DNA of 7,023 nucleotides, taken from NCBI GenBank assembly GCA_900548765.1, contig URLU01000117.1:1-7023 (forward strand), written 5' to 3'. Source of the stretch: an uncultured Lachnobacterium sp. (GTDB lineage: Bacteria > Bacillota > Clostridia > Lachnospirales > Lachnospiraceae). Positions 4,454 through 7,023 of this stretch are shown here, piece by piece (position 1 is the first letter of the stretch; each line of letters opens with the position of its first letter). The notes below the pieces were generated by a model. The model saw nothing but the letters and a program-made list of their open reading frames with translations. It ran no database searches and had not been told where the DNA came from. Made by a program: the position numbers and the translations under genes.

Positions 4454-7023
4454 TTACTCAGCTAGCTCTTTCTTCAGATTCTTCTGGGCTGTAGAGAGCA
4501 TAAGCTTGATACGGTTAAGCTGGTTAACCTCTGAAGCCCCTGGATCGTAGTCGATTGCCACGATGTTTGCTTCTGGGAACTCATGTCTGATTTCCTTTAT
4601 AACACCCTTACCTACGATGTGGTTAGGCAGGCAGGCGAATGGCTGGGCACAGATGATATTTCTGGTGCCCTGATGGATAAGCTCAAGCATTTCACCTGTA
4701 AGGAACCAACCCTCACCAGTCTGGTTTCCACAGGATACGATTGGCTCGGCAAGCTTTGCCAGATCACCAATATAGGCTGTTGGTTCAAAATGCTTACTCT
4801 TTGCGAGCTCATCCCTTGCATCCTTTCTCATCCACTCGAAGAATTTGATGAGGAGGTTGTTCATTCTCTGGGCCTTCTTTGACTCGCCCAGGTAGTCAGC
4901 CTTGAAGTTTGCGTTATAACAGCAGTAGAGAAGGAAATCTGTTAGGTCTGGAACAACGGCCTCAGCACCTTCCTGCTCAAGCAGATCAACTACATAGTTG
5001 TTTGCAGCAGGATGGAACTTGACAAGGATTTCTCCTACCACACCGACACGAGGTTTTTTCTCGTCTGTCATAGGCAGATTATCAAAATCTCTGATTATCT
5101 CACGGCAGAGCTGCTTGTACTTGCGGTGAGAAAGAATCCTGGTATTTCCAACAAACTCTATTACCTTTTTCTTCCACTTCTCATGAAGGGCATTGGCACT
5201 TCCCGGTACCAGCTCGTAAGGTCTTACGCGGTAGAGACAGCGGAGGAAAATATCGCCAAACTCAAGAGCATATAAACCATGCTGTATAAGGCTTGGAGTC
5301 ATCTTAAAGCCCGGATTTTTCTCCAGTCCCACCATGTTAATTGAGATAACAGGCACGTCTGGGTATCCTGCCTTTCTCAAAGCACGTCTGATAAATCCGA
5401 TATAGTTTGTGGCACGGCATCCACCACCGGTCTGTGAGACAAGGATGGCGGTGTGGTTCATGTCATAGTCACCCGACATCACCGCTGCCATTATCTGTCC
5501 AACTACGATAAGTGATGGATAGCAGGCATCGTTATTCACAAACTTAAGTCCTACATCAATACATTCTCTTGCAGGCACATCTGGTATGACCAGATTGTAG
5601 CCGGCTGCCCTGAAGGCTGGAAGCAGCAGGTCAAAATGAATCGGTGACATCTGAGGGCAGATGATAGTGTAGTTGTCCTTAAACATCTCCTCTGTGAAAA
5701 TAACCCGCTCATAGTTTGATGGCTTTATGTCACGCTTTTCCTGTTTTTTCTCCTTTACACGGATTGCTGCAAGGAGAGAGCGGACACGGATTCTGGCAGC
5801 TCCAAGGTTGTTTACCTCATCAATCTTCAAGCAGGTGTATATCTTGCCAGAGCCTGTAAGTATGTCATTTACCTGGTCTGTTGTAACTGCATCAAGACCA
5901 CAGCCGAAGGAGTTGAGCTGAATCATATCCAGATCGTCTCTGGTTTTTACATAGTTTGCAGCTGCGTACAGACGAGAATGGTACATCCATTGATCCATTA
6001 CAATCAGAGGACGCTCAACCTCTGCAAGGTGTGAAACAGAATCCTCTGTCAGGACACAGATACCATATGAGTTAATGAGCTCTGGAATACCATGGTTGAT
6101 TTCAGGGTCTACATGGTATGGTCTTCCGGCAAGAACGATACCTCTGCGGCCTGTTTCTTCCATATATTTAAGAACCTCTTCACCCTTTTTCTGCATCTCA
6201 ATACGGGTCATGGCAAGCTCTTTCCAAGCCTCGGATGCGGCATCACGGACTTCTGATTCTGGAATGTCAAAGTCTGTCCTGCTAAAAGTGGCTACAAGCT
6301 GTGATGATATTGTCTCTTCGCTTGTCAGTGCCATAAATGGGTTGAGAAAACGTACTTCCTTGTTTGTAATCTCATCCACGTTGTTTTTGATGTTTTCTGA
6401 GTAGGAGGTTACAATCGGGCAGTTGTAGTGGTTTCCTGCCTCCGGGAATTCCTTTCTCTCATATGGTATAGCCGGATAGAAGATAAAATCCACACCATGG
6501 CTTATGAGCCAGCTTATATGTCCATGAGCCAGCTTTGCAGGATAACACTCTGATTCAGATGGAATAGAATCGATACCCAGCTCATATATCTTTCTGGTTG
6601 ACTGTGGTGAGAGAACTACCCTGAAACCAAGCTTTTTAAAGAATACAGCCCAGAATGGATAGTTTTCATACATATTTAATACTCTTGGTATGCCCACTGT
6701 ACCACGAGTGGCGTCCTCACTTGAAAGTGGCTCATAGTCAAAAATCCGCTTGTTTTTATATTCAAAGAGGTTTGGAATGTTCTCTTTATTTTTCTCTTTT
6801 CCAAGTCCCCTTTCACATCTGTTTCCTGTTATGTACTGTCTGTTATCAGAGAACTTATTGATGGTGAGGAGACAGTGGTTGGTACAGCCCTGACATCTTG
6901 CAAGCTTTGTGGTGTATGTAAGAGCATTAATCTCTTTTATAGAAAGCATTGTAGATGGCTGTCCTGCCTCGTGGCGCTCTCTTGCAATAAGGGCTGCACC
7001 GAAAGCCCCCATGATACCGGCAA
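4454..7023 (-). CDS. Giant 2-hydroxyacyl-CoA dehydratase activase-related Fe-S protein (C-terminal ~855 residues)
   Basis: The reading frame is open through the window edge, so the N-terminus is missing. The first visible residues (AGIMGAFGAALIARE) match the end of a BcrA/BadF/HgdC-type ATPase domain. Full-length relatives, about 1,400 residues, carry ATPase domains first. Numbering from the Met at 7012, the order is: a four-cysteine cluster CQGCTNHC (40-47) plus Cys66, a probable [4Fe-4S] site; a DUF2229-like activase domain (about 105-410), with SECYPAKLAHGH around Cys156, VLAGRPYHVDPEINHG near 293-307 and SFGCGLD at Cys371; then a second half (about 445-840) resembling the dehydratase/HgdB fold, with NDACYPSLIVVGQ at Cys497, SQTGGGCRATNY at Cys532, SCGNQTGEGW at Cys761 and ACLPNHIVGKG at Cys794. 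Family members couple ATP hydrolysis to low-potential electron transfer onto Fe-S partners. The exact substrate of this fused form is not established. It is cytoplasmic and probably oxygen-sensitive. A strong terminator follows, so it is not part of the next operon. Family assignment is firm; function is loose. Confidence 0.93.
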   Translation of the reverse strand, partial: AGIMGAFGAALIARERHEAGQPSTMLSIKEINALTYTTKLARCQGCTNHCLLTINKFSDNRQYITGNRCERGLGKEKNKENIPNLFEYKNKRIFDYEPLSSEDATRGTVGIPRVLNMYENYPFWAVFFKKLGFRVVLSPQSTRKIYELGIDSIPSESECYPAKLAHGHISWLISHGVDFIFYPAIPYERKEFPEAGNHYNCPIVTSYSENIKNNVDEITNKEVRFLNPFMALTSEETISSQLVATFSRTDFDIPESEVRDAASEAWKELAMTRIEMQKKGEEVLKYMEETGRRGIVLAGRPYHVDPEINHGIPELINSYGICVLTEDSVSHLAEVERPLIVMDQWMYHSRLYAAANYVKTRDDLDMIQLNSFGCGLDAVTTDQVNDILTGSGKIYTCLKIDEVNNLGAARIRVRSLLAAIRVKEKKQEKRDIKPSNYERVIFTEEMFKDNYTIICPQMSPIHFDLLLPAFRAAGYNLVIPDVPARECIDVGLKFVNNDACYPSLIVVGQIMAAVMSGDYDMNHTAILVSQTGGGCRATNYIGFIRRALRKAGYPDVPVISINMVGLEKNPGFKMTPSLIQHGLYALEFGDIFLRCLYRVRPYELVPGSANALHEKWKKKVIEFVGNTRILSHRKYKQLCREIIRDFDNLPMTDEKKPRVGVVGEILVKFHPAANNYVVDLLEQEGAEAVVPDLTDFLLYCCYNANFKADYLGESKKAQRMNNLLIKFFEWMRKDARDELAKSKHFEPTAYIGDLAKLAEPIVSCGNQTGEGWFLTGEMLELIHQGTRNIICAQPFACLPNHIVGKGVIKEIRHEFPEANIVAIDYDPGASEVNQLNRIKLMLSTAQKNLKKELAE

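Noticed and set aside
4583..4882. A 99-residue open frame on the plus strand.
   Set aside because: It lies wholly antisense to the strongly conserved activase-like gene and has no recognisable domain. It and the other antisense frames across 1575-6861 are shadows.
1..7023. CRISPR arrays, tRNA or rRNA genes, transposases and phage genes.
   Set aside because: I saw no spaced repeats, cloverleaf, rRNA-like stretch or mobile-element protein on either strand.

Overview
The window looks like chromosomal DNA of an anaerobic Gram-positive Clostridium-class bacterium, most likely a Lachnospiraceae member of the Butyrivibrio/Pseudobutyrivibrio/Roseburia type. The clues are strong AGGAGG-type ribosome binding sites, AT-rich intergenic DNA, a very large acyl-CoA dehydratase activase-like iron-sulfur protein typical of anaerobic Clostridia, and remnants of plant-polysaccharide glycosidases. 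The genus is an inference from protein style, not from a marker gene.

Layout. Positions 1-640 (+ strand) hold only gene ends and debris. There is a 22-residue C-terminus (to 71) that resembles the last beta-strands of a glycoside hydrolase. After about 170 AT-rich bases with no recognisable gene comes a broken 3' remnant (about 242-630) of a carbohydrate-binding module like those at the C-terminus of Lachnospiraceae glycosidases. A hairpin at 649-678 separates this strand from everything to its right, which is all on the minus strand.

Minus strand, in the direction of transcription. (1) 7023-4454 is the C-terminal ~855 residues of a giant 2-hydroxyacyl-CoA dehydratase activase-related Fe-S protein, closed by a strong intrinsic terminator at 4402-4432. 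(2) A gap of about 240 bp holds a TATAAT box and palindromes. (3) A tight three-gene operon follows: a stand-alone cyclic-nucleotide-binding protein (4214-3657), a membrane CHASE2-adenylate cyclase (3640-1601) and a TIM-barrel sugar-phosphate isomerase/epimerase-like protein (1635-844). The third gene starts inside the end of the second at a GTG with a good ribosome binding site. (4) After a possible promoter with tandem TGTTACA elements comes a very short gene (760-686). It has a perfect AAGGAGG site and encodes a 24-residue peptide with four regularly spaced cysteines, and it ends at the 649-678 terminator.

Working together. The cyclase has every catalytic residue needed to make cAMP, and its neighbour has an intact phosphate-binding cassette to bind cAMP but no DNA-binding domain. 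The pair therefore looks like a self-contained signal-in, cAMP-out, cAMP-sensed module, with an isomerase/epimerase-like enzyme translated in coupling with the cyclase. The cysteine micropeptide and this cAMP cassette are the two parts most worth following up.
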